Part shown: piece by piece, positions 44,531-56,080 of the stretch
How the letters are laid out: every line of letters starts with the position of its first letter
How positions within the stretch are numbered: position 1 is the first letter of the stretch
Origin: Planococcus citri
Taxonomy: Eukaryota > Arthropoda > Insecta > Hemiptera > Pseudococcidae
Assembly (NCBI RefSeq): GCF_950023065.1
Contig: NC_088681.1
Location: forward strand, 61,476,836 to 61,540,835
DNA: 64,000 nucleotides
Direction: 5' to 3'
The notes under the pieces: generated by a model
Told to the model about the DNA's origin: nothing
What the model saw: the letters and a program-made list of their open reading frames with translations, nothing else
Database searches by the model: none
Program-made: the position numbers and the translations under genes

Positions 44531-46541
44531 TCATGAAGAATCGAAACCGATTGAAATTGAGTAACAAAGCAGCAGTGTAATGAATTTTAATCAATTTCGA
44601 AGCTTTCACTCGAGTTTTGCTTCAAGATCAAAAAATAAGACAATAATTACCCCCTCCCCCCAATCTTTCCTTCAAATACACATTAAATATTGCGAGTATT
44701 TACCAAAAACACCTTCATTTTCCACTCCCCATTCCAAAAAACAAAAATTCGAGCATCGAGACCAACTATAACCGTATCAACTATCAAGACCGAGCAAGAC
44801 GAGCCAAATTACACCGATGTAATTTTTCTCAACTCGAACCGCGCCTTCGCATTTTGCTTTTTTCTCTCGACTTTAATAACTTTTTTGTTCTTTTAACTGC
44901 GTGCAGTAAAACGATATAGTTTTTCAAATATTTAATTTCATTTTTTCTCTCCTTTTTTTCTTTTACGTAGCAACCTACACAACGCAGTCGACGAAAAAAC
45001 GAAACGGAAAACACGGCGAATATTTTTACCAATTTTTATCGCGCTGGCGGAGTCAGCGGTCGTATTCTCGTTTGTACGTGGCGCGCCGAGAATTTTTAAG
45101 TAAATTCGAAACTTTTTACATTTTTCATTATAATTGTTTCGAAATGCTCCCAGCAACGTAATATAGATTACAATTAATCCTCTCGTTGTAATATAAACCA
45201 CCAATTCGCGTATAATATCCCCCCCTTCCTTCTCAAAAAACGTACACAGATACGAGAGCACATTCAGAATGGGAGCATTCTTCTCTCACAAGTACTCCTC
45301 TTCTACATAGACCACCCTCCTTCTTTTCTAATTGGAATTTCGCTACCGTATTTAGTTGATTTTCAAAACATGAACCTATAAATTCGCCCACAGAACAGAA
45401 TACCTGCGCGCAACTTCGATTTTTCCACTATACAGAGAAATTGGCACGCCACCCATAAATATTCACGATACAACACAGGATAAAAATTCACATTACAAAA
45501 GCGCTTATTTTCAAATTAACAACTACATAGTTTTAGTATAATGATGTAAAAAAAAAAAAAAAAAAAAAAAAGGATAGAGGAAAAACCACCAGCACGCAGC
45601 ATTGGTATTATATTCGTAACACATTAACAGATTAACAGCACCGTACTTTTTGTCACTTTTAGTATTTTTTAAAATTTCAGAGACCCGCCAAATCCCTTAT
45701 GTACTTCTCGCACCTTATTCGAAACACTACTTTTAACTTTTACACATAAAAAAATAACACACAAACACGCACACTCGTCTCATTTCACGAAAAAAAACAA
45801 CACCGTCGCATAATTTACAAACGACGACGCCAATTAAAAAGAAATTTTGATTCAACATTAACGTAAAATGTAAAAAAAAAAGAAACAGGACACACACACA
45901 CATAAAAACGAATATCATAGCGTTGGACATAACGAACGAAAACCCCAAAGTGGGACGAAAAAAAAACCTACTCGAAAATAAGCGTACATCGACGAAACAA
46001 ACGAACGAACGAAAAGAAAATTTTAAAAACGACACTCTACGAGAAAAAGCTTTAAAAAACATCCACGCACACAGTAGTATAAAAAAAAACCTCCCAACGG
46101 TGAGATGATATAGGGAGCTGCCGAAGAGAGAGAGACAGAGACAGACACAGAGGAAAAAGATGCTTATAAATACGAGAAAAAAATTACATACGTAAAATAT
46201 TATTATGTAATATAGGGAGAGACTATTTTATACGTACAGTGTCTTTTTTTTTCAACAGGGAAAAAACACCTATACACTGAGGAGGAGGATAAAGCGAAAG
46301 GAAGTGTGTATAGCGAGCCAAGTCAGCGAAAATGGTGATGACGACGTAGCGATAAAAAAAAATCAACAAAAAAACACCAAAAAAGGAAAAAATATGTGGT
46401 TGTGATAGTTGTTGTAGTAGTAATTTTCTTCCATTTTCTCGCCAGCCAATCTCTCTGTTCTTGTCCTTTTCTCGTTTTTTTTTTTCATTTTTTTTTTTCA
46501 TATACCTTTGTATATGTATTTTGATAAACTCCTCGCCATCC
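44531..46541. other. Intergenic DNA or a long 3' UTR; no gene seen
   Basis: The stretch is rich in A runs (for example 45548-45571), (AC)n and (GA)n tracts. It could be the 3' UTR of the minus-strand exon suggested at 46550-46630, but there is no decisive polyadenylation signal. Frames on either strand are compositionally biased and unrecognised. Confidence 0.3.
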
Positions 46542-46549
46542 TTACACGT

Positions 46550-46630
46550 TCACCAGCAATATAATGATAATTCGCCCCCGTGTTCGCCGTTGCTGTGATG
46601 GCGCCATGTAGTGACAGCGTTTTCTTTCAT
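46550..46630 (-). CDS. Possible terminal exon (minus strand), weak
   Basis: On the minus strand a strong acceptor-like sequence, TTTTCATTTTGCCTTGCAG, ends at 46631. It is followed by ATGAAAGAAAACGCTGTCAC and an open frame of 26 codons ending in TGA at 46552-46550. A second frame (ERKRCHYMAPSQQ...) also stays open to TAA about 10 bp further. The exon is GC-richer than both sides. I recognise no family and cannot choose the frame. The call rests on the splice-acceptor quality and the composition change only. Confidence 0.25.
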   Translation of the reverse strand: MKENAVTTWRHHSNGEHGGELSLYCW

Positions 46631-47009
46631 CTGCAAGGCAAAATGAAAAAAATATATAAATAAATGAATTGGTAATCGAGCTGGTTATTATTACGTTTGT
46701 CAATTGGGGGAATTCATTCTTAATAATATCGGATTCAAAGGTCAATGCCCCGTGGTTTTCTCCCGCATTTTGGTCACATTTTGAAATTTTTTCAAAATTT
46801 GCAAGATAAATACATAGTGTTTTATGTTTTCGATAACACTGATTTGAAATTTCCTTATACTTTTTCAACACAAGTTCTCAGAATCTTACAATAAGCTTCG
46901 TATTTCAAAAAATTCAAAAATTTGAGTGACTCCGCTTCTTTTTTTTTGAAATTTGAATTCATTTTTCGCATTTTTGAACTGTTTTGGGGTGGACGTGAGG
47001 AAGAGTTGT

Positions 47010-48380
47010 AGCATCAAAAATGAATTCGAAATTTGAAATTGGTTACTTTAAAAAACCAATGAACATAAGTCATACAAATTTCTTTTTTTTCAAATTTGAG
47101 GGCCTATTGTGCGGTATAGAAGGCTTTCATCAGAAAAATACAATAAAATTTGAAATTAGCGTCATAGAAAACATAACAAATGATGTGTCACATGATTTTT
47201 TAAATTTTCCCCAAAAATTTGAGCAAGATGGGAGGGGAGCATTAGAGGACAGGGATTATAGTTGTACTTCAAGGACTCGTATCAAAAAGCTGAGATGAAA
47301 TTAGAAATCAGCACCTTTAAAAATCTATAATATGTACCATAGGTTTTCAACTTTTTGGAAGTAGAAAGTGGAGAGGAGGGTAGGGGAGAGAAGGGGGTTA
47401 AAGGTCATCGGAGAAAGGGGTTCACACCTGAAAACTGAAATGAAATTTGAAATCAGCACCTCTGAAAACCTAGCAAACCATACGTTACACGACTTTTTAA
47501 ATTCTTGGTTAGGGAGGGAGGGGGGAGTACTGGAAAGGAGGGGTTCATCGTTGAAAATTGAGATGAAATTCAAAATCAGCACCTCTAAAACCCAGAAAAC
47601 CATAGGTCACATGTCATATGAATTTTTCAATTCCCTAGAAAAGGAAAAGGGGGAGGGGGAGGCTCATTGCGGGATTTGGGGGCTCGTACCAAAAAAAATG
47701 GATACGAAATTTAAAATCAGCACCTTTGAAAACCTAGCAAACCATATGTCACACGACTTTGTAAATTTTTTGGTAAAGGTGGGAGGGGGGAGTTTGAGGG
47801 ACCTGGGAAGGAGAGGCTCGAACCTAAAAATTGAGATGAAATTAGAAATCAGCACCTCTAAAAACCCAGAAAACTATAGGTCACATGTCACATGAATTTT
47901 TCAATTCCCTTGAAAAGGAAAAGGGGAGGGGGAGGCTCATTGCGGGATTTGGGGGCTCGTACCAAAAAAATGGATACGAAATTTGAAATCAGCGCCTTCG
48001 AAATCCTAGCAAACCATATGTCACACGACTTCGTAAATTTTTTGTCAATGGGGGGGGGGAGTGTGAAAAAGGTACTGGGAAGGAGGGGCTCAACCCTAAA
48101 AATTGAGATGAAATTTGAAATCAGCACATCTAAAAACCCAGAAAACTATAGGTCACATGTCACATGAATTTTTCAATTCTCTTGAAAAGGAAAGGGGGAG
48201 GGGAGGCTCATTTCGGTATTTGGGGACTCGTACCAAAAAAACTGATACGAAATTTGAAATCAGCACCTTTGAAAACCAAGCAAACCATACGTCACACGAC
48301 TTTTTCTGAACTTTTTTGAAATGGGTGGGGGAGGGGGGAGGTGAAAAGGCGCTACTGAAGGACATATTGGACTTATACTT
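47010..48380. repeat. Tandem array with about 135-bp monomers in a 270-bp dimer
   Basis: About ten monomers carry GAAATTTGAAATCAGCACC, then AAAACCTAGCAAACCATATG, TCACACGACTTT, and a GGGGGAGG run. From 47570 they alternate as two types. Type A has GGATACGAAATTT...CTAGCAAACCATATG. Type B has ATTGAGATGAAATT...CCCAGAAAACYATAGG. Type-B starts near 47570, 47846 and 48116 give a dimer of 270-276 bp. Because the unit lengths sum close to multiples of three, long periodic frames arise on both strands (up to 175 codons at 47368-47895); these are artefacts. Confidence 0.9.
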
Positions 48381-48479
48381 ACCATAAAAATAAGTAGAAA
48401 TTCGGGATCACCAAAATCAAAATCGGAACAAACGACATGCCACATTATTTTACATTTTTTTCAAATTTGACTGAATGGG

Positions 48480-48745
48480 GGGGGGGGGGGTTGTGTTTCA
48501 AAGTGCCCCTTAATGTGGTCAAAATGCAAAAAAAATTCAAAATAACGTGTGACATGTCGTTTTATAGGTTTTCAATGGTGCAGAATTCGAATATCGACTT
48601 ATTTTTCGAATACGATATCTCAGTTCCGCTTTACCCCCCCCCCCACCACTGTCCTACATTTTTTTAAAAATTCAAACAGTTATGAAAATGTCGTGTGACA
48701 CGTCAATTCCTACTAATTCGAGGTCTCTGAGTTCGTATATCGTAC
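48480..48745 (-). repeat. Two minus-oriented module copies with poly-G and poly-C runs
   Basis: Near 48545-48600, CGTGTGACATGTCGTTTTAT...GGTGCAGAATTCGAATAT is the minus form of the module. Near 48690-48740, GTGTGACACGTCAATTCC...CTCTGAGTTCGTATAT is another. Runs of G (about 48477-48490) and C (about 48633-48643) flank them. Confidence 0.6.
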
Positions 48746-49059
48746 CTATTATTTTTCAAATTCAACCCACAAGTCTCCTAAAGTTGTCATTTTGAAAAAA
48801 TATAACTTCTATTTAAAGTGATTGCGCAGTCACGAAGTTCAACATTTTTCCCAATTGATCAATTGAGGATACTAAAAATCATGATTTCCAACTTCCTGGG
48901 GCCATTTCTGAAGCTGATTCGTCCAAAAAATTAAGAAAAGTCCTAAAGAATTGAAGCTTGACCCGAAATACGATTTACTTACTTTCACTCTTCAAGACTT
49001 ATCTCAATTTTCAGGATGAGTTTGCTTCAGAAATGGGCCTAGGAGGAATGTAGCCCGGT

Positions 49060-49870
49060 TAGTGGTGATGGTAGCAGAGCATGTGGTTTCAATAATAATT
49101 ATAATCTCAACCCTGCATTCAGTTTTCTCTTTCGTGTGACTAAGGTACTGTAACCCGGGTATGTCAAACTCCCATTTTGTTCCTCACGAAAAAAAATTGT
49201 TATTTTTCGATTCAAGGTTTTTATGACGGAATTTCTGGCATAGAATGAAAGTAATCATTGAATTAGAGCACATGCTGTGAATTTCACACAATTTCAAACT
49301 ATTTTTAACCCAAAAATGAAGTGCTGAAAAATGACTGAAATTCAAAACAAATAAATGTATTTCAATTGATACATGTAGCATACCATTGGAAAGCTCGTTC
49401 AATTCTCTTTCAAAGATGTTATTATGAAAAAGTTGTAAAAGTGCACGGTTTTGAAGATATACGCGGTTAAAGTTTGCCGAATTCCCATATACTGCAATGC
49501 TAAGTTTGTCAAACCAGGAACAAAATGGCCGTCTGACATACCTGGGTTACAGTTCCCTAGTGTGACTGGATTCGTGATGACTGATTCTGGTAGCAGAGCG
49601 TCTTAGTTACAATAACCACATGCTGTGCTACCACAATCAATCCTAAATAAATTTCAATCATATTTCCATTTTTTAAATGTTTTTTAATAGTGACCGGATT
49701 TGTGCTGATGGTAGCAGAGCATGTGGTTATAATAACCATGCGCTCTGCTACCATGACCAAAAATCATACATTTAAGAACTAATTTTTTCCAACAAAATGG
49801 AATTTTTCATGATGGTAGCAGAGCATGTAGTTTCAATAACCACACGCTCTGCTACCATCAACAATAAAAC
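49060..49870. repeat. Cluster of short hairpin repeats (ATGGTAGCAGAGCATGTGG)
   Basis: Three complete hairpins lie at about 49588-49633, 49707-49754 and 49811-49859, plus one left arm at 49067-49090. Each is GATGGTAGCAGAGCATGTGG, a short AT loop (TTATAATAA or TTTCAATAA) and the complement CCACRYGCTCTGCTACCAT, about 48 bp in total. Spacing is about 105-120 bp and TGACYGGATTYGTG precedes two of them, so they form a small tandem series. Single arms recur at about 55363, 57796 and 57859. Confidence 0.85.
49141..49559. mobile_element. 419-bp TIR element with probable 7-bp duplication
   Basis: The left end TAAGGTACTGTAACCCGGGT and the right end in inverted sense, TAGGGAACTGTAACCCAGG, match at nearly all positions and continue through TATGTCA. 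GTGTGAC lies directly outside on both sides (49134-49140 and 49560-49566). Inner arms share CCATTTTGTTCCT / AGGAACAAAATGG. No transposase frame. The superfamily is not settled; a 7-8 bp duplication would suit hAT or P-like elements. Confidence 0.75.
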
Positions 49871-52630
49871 ATTACAATTTCCATCGAGGTTCCTCAAGTG
49901 GAATCTCGTGATAAATACCTGAATTTAAAAGCTTCCTCGTAAGCCCCTAAATACGCAATTCCGAATATATTTCGTAAAATCGTAACATACGTACTACGTA
50001 TAGAAGACATTTGCAAAAGTCGAATCATAAATATGAGATAATATTCGCTACGAGCTTAGTCGAAAATACGTACGTATCCTGGTTAGGTATACGAGCCATA
50101 TATACTAGCGTAGGTTGATGAAGTTTAATCAGCAACATTGCTATGTAGTAGTACGAGTACAATACGAGAACGACGTCGTCGTCGTCGCGATATAGCGACG
50201 AACAAGCGAAAATAAAGCTCGCGATGGAAAAAGTAATGAGAACGGGGGACCTGTGACTGTATTTCAAAGATGCAGCCAATGGAGCACATGGCTTTACAGT
50301 GTAAATGGAAGAGGATCGTAGTTTCGCGAGTTGTACGAGCCGCATTAAAAGGGAGTATTAATTTTTAATGCATTGTTAACAACGAATGTTGAAGGATTCG
50401 TCGTCGAGTTGGTTACGTTGGTTGGTTGGTTACTGTTGCTGCCCCCTTATTTTCCTGCACCTCCTTCCGTGTACTTACAATCTACATCTCGTTGTCGTCG
50501 TCGCGAATATACCGGGGATTTCGCACCTTTTACCTATATAAACAGATGAAAAAATACTGCCGAGGTAGCAGAAGAGCTGAGTTGAGCTGAGCGGATTTAA
50601 TGCAACGTTACGGTGCGACAGAGAGAGAGAGATTTTCAACTTGACCTAGTTGTGTGAAGTGGTTTGTTTTTTTTTTCATCATCCAGCCCCTCGCGTAATT
50701 TTCCGTTTCCTTGTCGTCATAATCGCAATGTTTCGAATGTTTTTATGAAGCATTCGAGCAAGATGATGACGTTTGTGTGCGAATTTGAGGATCGAATACG
50801 TGAATAGGATCACTATCGAATTATTCTGCGGATAATTTTGGTCTCTCTCTCGCATCGGATTGGCTGATCGGCGTCAGTTTTGGTACGACGATGTGCCGAT
50901 CGGCCAGTGCATGTTGGCGAGTTGCCCTTTTTTAATTAATTCAGTCGGGTACTAGTTCGCGTATGATGCGATAAACCGGTTTCCAGACGATGGACAAGCT
51001 GGCTCGCGTATCGGCCACCAAACCGTCGATCGAAGCGTAGTCGACTTGATAAAATTTATGAACCAGGTATCTCTATCTCTCAATTTTCCAGCCTCCTCTT
51101 TCTCTTGCTGGCTGGCTCCCTAAATCAAACGCTCGAAGCTCGAATGCGTCTTTCTTTCGTCCTCGCGTATCGACAGTTCCGTCTGGTCTTCCATAAAGTG
51201 TCCTGATCGACTCGAGAACGAAGAATTTGCCAATTGAGAGGATTACACGGGAGTCAAGAGTGGCTCAAATACTCATTTCTCAATTGCTAAGGAAGTCTCG
51301 ATCGAGAGCAACATTTAATTTTCTGAGTGAAAATTCAAATCAGATCAATTCGCAACTTGTGCCAAAGAAAACAATATCTCTATTCAAGAAATATGCGTTT
51401 CCTGCCACAATATTATGACATTGATCGCATTATAAGCCTTTTAACTACACCTACGAGACATGCACCGCCGTCCGAAGCCGAGTTATTCACTCTCCTCACC
51501 CCTGCACACCGTCTAAACGTGGTGGAAAACGAACAATGAAAAATTACTGGTAATTTTTTACATTCAAACGGATACAATACACCCGACGAACGAGCGAAGC
51601 TATTTGAAAAATCACGAATCTGCGACGTTCGCGGCAATACCCAGTACAAGTAAAGAAGGAAAAAAAGTGAAAAACAACAAAGAAAGAGAGCCACGCTATG
51701 AGTAAAAGTATACGCCAAGACAGAAAAGGATAAAAGAGGAAAAGCTGCTACAGTAACCTCAAAACGGAAACAATCTCGTTCGCGTAAATACAGATTCCCG
51801 GGGCGGTGCAAAAGCAACGTAGCAAATCCTAGACACCGGTAAAGATTGGTCAAACTATCGAATAGTTGGTATCCGTTTCTCATTATTATGGCAAATAATG
51901 CAACGATCCGACCGCCAATTCGCGAATAATTGCCACAGATGTAAGAAAAAATTCCACTCCACGTAATAAGCGTTCGAAAGATGAAGTGAAATTTGAGTTA
52001 TTATTGTCGATAAATGAGGGCTACGTGTCGACTACAACAGACGTAATGTGTATCGTGTTTACAAATGGGCGCGAGATATGCGTACCGTATTTAGTATTTA
52101 GCATTATTGCGATTAATTCACCGCAGCCAGACCATGACTCACGATGCGTATTTATGTGTATATCAACATATGAATGTATGTAACGTAAATGTATGCGTAA
52201 AGTGTATAGTGTACTATACACAGAATACGATGATGACGTTACATAAATCAAACACGTAGACGAGAATTACTTTCTGTTCTGCTCCAAGTTCATTAACTCG
52301 ACAGTTTCTCTTCGTAAGTTTTAATAGCGACGACGACGCGACGCGACGTCGATTCTCAATTGAAACGATTTAAAACCGTGATTCGGGTGTTAAATGTAAA
52401 CACAAACATCGTGTACTACTAAACGAGCTCCCACCGTACATATGCATAACGTTCGCTTTGAAGGATACACAAACTCGTATATTGACTCGAAAGTTCGATT
52501 TTTGTGCAACGTACAATTTTCGTATTGATTTGTAGCGATTTGAAGTACAGAATATTAAAATCATCGAAAACCTGGACATCGATTTATGGTTTATGCAAAG
52601 AAATAATACAAATCTCGATCTGGATACATT
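49871..52630. other. Intergenic DNA, no firm gene
   Basis: Mixed-composition, CpG-containing DNA. A minus-strand stretch (about 51063 down to 50947) reads VHKFYQVDYASIDGLVADTR and on to a TGA in a protein-like manner. It lacks a good acceptor, however, and has an upstream in-frame TAG, so I leave it uncalled. A 156-codon minus frame at 51413-51883 has no domain. A TATATAAAC at about 50536 has no clear initiator. Confidence 0.35.
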
Positions 52631-52639
52631 TTTCGTCAA

Positions 52640-53870
52640 AATTAACACAAGATTCGAACTCAGCGCCCTGGAAACCCTAACAATCGATATGCAACACGAC
52701 TATTCTGATCAAAGTTGAAAATTGTTTCACCCCTCCCCCTCCCACCTCTCACAAACATCTCGTGGGTGAAAATTAACCTCGAATTTGAACTCAACTGGTA
52801 TGAAAACCATGGAATCGATATGTCACACGGGCACTCTATTCGAAGTTTGTATTTTGTAATTCTACCCCCTCCTCTCATGCCACAGTCCCATTCAATTCTC
52901 CGACCAAAATAATCCCAATCTTTCAAATTAGGCTTTGTTTTTTTTTGCATCAATTTTCAACTCAAAATGTGCAACACGAATACTCTAATGAGTAATGAAA
53001 GTAACAAATTATATCACCCCCCCACCCCCTCCCACCCGTCACAAACATCTCCTGGGTGAAAATTGACCTTCAATTTGAACTCATCGGGTATAAAAACCAT
53101 GGAATCGATATGTCACACGAGCACTCCATTTGAAGTCAGTAATTCTACCCCCTCTTTTCATGCCTCAGCCCCCTTCAATTTCCCTATCAAAATAATCCCA
53201 ATGTTTTGAATCGTGTTTTCATTTCCTTCGCATTCATTTTCAATTCAAAAATCAACCACTGGATATGCAACATGAATATTCTAATAAATAAAAGTTGAAA
53301 ATTGTATAACCCCCACCCCGCTCACCCCTCACAAACTTCTCGTGGGTGAAAATTGACCTCAAATTTGAATTTTTCGGGTATGAAAACCATGGAATTGATA
53401 TGTCACACGGACACTCTATTCGAAGTCTGTAATTCTATTCCCCTCCTCTCACGCCCCACTGCCCCGGCCCCTTTCAATCCCCCCCACCAAAATGATAATT
53501 CCAATCTTTTGAATCATGCTCTCTTTTCTTTTGCATTCATTTTCAACTCAAAAATCAACCACTGGATATGCAACATGAATATTCTAATAAAAGTTGAAAA
53601 TTGTATCACCTCCACCCCCTCTCACCCCTCGCAAACATCTCGTGGCTGAAAATTGACCTAAAATTAGAATTTTGCGGGTATGAAAATTGAAAACCATGGA
53701 ATCGATATGTCACACGAGCACTCTATTCGAAGTCTGTAATTCTACCCCCGCCTCTCCCGCCATAGCCCCTTTCAATCCCCTCACCAAAATAGTTCGAACC
53801 TTTTTTTGAATCATGTTTTCATTTCCTTTGCATTCATTATCAACTCAAAAATCAACCACTGTACATGAAA
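52640..53870 (+). repeat. Tandem array, about 290-307-bp unit, four copies
   Basis: The word CCATGGAATCGATATGTCAC, or its close variant, lies near 52806, 53098, 53387 and 53695. Each unit also holds CACCCCTCACAAACATCTCG, TGGGTGAAAATTGACCT, TATTCGAAGTCTGTAATTCT and, later in the unit, AATCAACCACTGGATATGCA. The first partial unit has CAGCGCCCTGGAAACCC and ACAATCGATATGCAACACGA (about 52660-52700), tying the array to the widespread module. Confidence 0.88.
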
Positions 53871-55490
53871 AACATAATTGATTTGTATACCACATATTAT
53901 AGCTCATAAGCAAAAGCAAAGCCAAAGTGTCGACCCCCTCCCCCTCCCCTCACCCTTTTTGGCAGAAAACCCGTTCACAGGAGCAAATTTAGGTTCTTGT
54001 CAAAGCATTTATCACCGCCACAAATCCCTTTTGGCGAATGCGACACCTACGACTACAACGACATAAAAATCAAGAAAAAATTACAAGTGGTGGGGGTAAA
54101 AAAGAGTGGGGGTGGCACCTGGCAAAAAAATCGTGTCGCATATCGATTGCATGGTTTTCGACGTGGGCGAATCCGAATCCGAGGCTAATTTTTCATTTGA
54201 ATGCGTTTTTTTCGCGATTCGACTGCGGTAATAACGAATGACGTCAGCATAGGTAAGAATTTTCCATTCGGGCGACTTTTTTTCGACGCCGAAGAGCATT
54301 TTGAAATTCATTCTGTGTACGACTACACGACATTTATACATTTTCAACGAGTAACGGTGTATTTTACTCGGTGCCTCTTGCCTCCCTACGAGAATGTACA
54401 GTTATCGCGGCGCAGGAAACGAAAAAGCAGAAAGAAGAAGGCGTGCAACGCGTGAGATTTGATATTAAATCATCGACGCCGCGACGTGTAAAAAACGTGT
54501 TTCGTTATATGCGGTAAATATGGTATGTTTACCGACCTAATGTAAGTGTAAGGGTACAAGTTAAATTGGCTTGTAACGAGATGTATACGGCAAAATAGTA
54601 CTTATGTATAGAGTATGAATACTGTACGTAGTATAGTACGCGAGCAAAGCGGGCGGGTGAAAATAGGTCAGGATACGAGTGCAAGACGGTGTGGCGTGAT
54701 ACCCGTAGTTGGCGTATAATATAAATACGTAAGTATATCTGCCAGTGTAATACATACTACATGAATATCTTCGAGCAAATCTTTGTGTAATGTTTATGCG
54801 AAGCTTGTAATGTGTAGTTTTACATTGTACTCGTAGTACTATTAGGTGCAATGATCGTTTACAGTTCACGTACTGGTAATGGTTGTAATTACACAATGGA
54901 AACGGATGAAAAAACCTGGCTAGTTGGTTCGGTACGGGGATCTTCGGTTGGAAAAATGTGATAAGAAGAATCATCCGATCCTTGATGATAAGTGATTTGA
55001 AATTGGATCGAATCAAATGACACTCGACACAAAATGGGATCATTATAGGCAATCATTAAGCGCCAGACAAGCAGGCAGACAGGCATTGCGGCAGACAAAT
55101 TAGATGGATGGTCGAATACAAGCTTTATGAATGAACATTAATAACTGGGAGCACAACTTATTCGTAGATTTATGGATGAGAGCACACGCATGCCTTCTGG
55201 CGATTATAGCGCATGATACATGGTTCATATTTAGACGTGCGCAACCCGTTTCTCGTTATCATTGAAGATACGACTGCTGCGCAGACTATCTATACGAGCA
55301 GCAAAACGTATAACTTTCCTCACAGATTACGTATTTTGACAAGTTAAAAGGGTAGGTTAGGATAACCACACTCTGCTACCATTTTTTTTAAAAAATTATG
55401 TGTACGATGAATTTATCATAAATTTAGTTTAGTTTTACAGCAATTTCGGTTCACCATACACTTTGCTGCCATTTCGAAAAACAACGTGAT
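53871..55490. other. Intergenic DNA, no gene seen
   Basis: One more minus-oriented, decayed module copy lies at about 54129-54185 (GTGTCGCATATCGATTGCAT). The rest looks single-copy. A minus-strand frame of 163 codons (54561-55052) lacks any domain signature. Confidence 0.4.
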
Positions 55491-55528
55491 TTTGTTAACC
55501 TACCATGGGTGACATGGCAGATGTATAC

Positions 55529-56080
55529 GGGAGTTGTACCATCTTGTAGCTCTCATCACGGGGAACAAGGGGCACTACCTACAAGCCCCTCTATCTATTC
55601 ATGGGAAGAAACTACGGGCGTCTAAAGTCTAGAAAATGAGCAAAACCAAAAAATGAAAATTTGTCCAAATGAAAAATTTGGCATAGGGAACTTGTAGAAC
55701 ATTTTTTTAAATGAAAATTGCAATTTTTGGGATTAGCCTACCTTCATTTTTGAAGGATCCATGCAATTTTGAAGTTTTGAAACAAATCATTTTGAGTAAA
55801 TTTGAAATTTTTCAGAAATTGATCTATTTCAAAACTTCAAAATTGCATAGATCCTTCAAAAATGAAGGTAGGCTAATCCCAAAAATTGCAATTTTCATCT
55901 AAAAAAATGTTCTACAAGTTCCCTAGGTCAAATTTTTCATTTAGACAAATTTTCATTTTTTGGTTTTGCTCATTTTCTAGACTTTAGACGCCCGTAGTTT
56001 CTTTCCATGAATAGATAGAGGGGCTTATAGGTAGCGCGCTGTGTTCGCCTCGACGAGAGCTACAAAATGGTACTACTCCC
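55529..56080. repeat. Hairpin: near-perfect inverted repeat, arms about 260 bp
   Basis: The left arm starts GGGAGTTGTACCATCTTGTA and the right arm ends TACAAAATGGTACTACTCCC. Arms match through AAGCCCCTCTATCTATTCAT, GGGCGTCTAAAGTCTAGAAA, GGAACTTGTAGAACAT and CCTACCTTCATTTTTGAAGG with few differences. The loop, centred at about 55804, is short (about 40 bp). Confidence 0.88.

Noticed and set aside
47368..47895. 175-codon plus-strand open frame
   Set aside because: It coincides with the 135/270-bp array and the peptide repeats with the array period; the opposite strand is open too. It is a satellite artefact.
51413..51883. 156-codon minus-strand open frame
   Set aside because: No domain, no signal of splicing, Cys/Leu/Phe-rich low-information composition, and no codon-like bias visible. 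Likely chance.
54561..55052. 163-codon minus-strand open frame
   Set aside because: Tyr/Ile/Thr-rich composition produced by TACGTA/GTATAC-rich DNA; no motif recognised.
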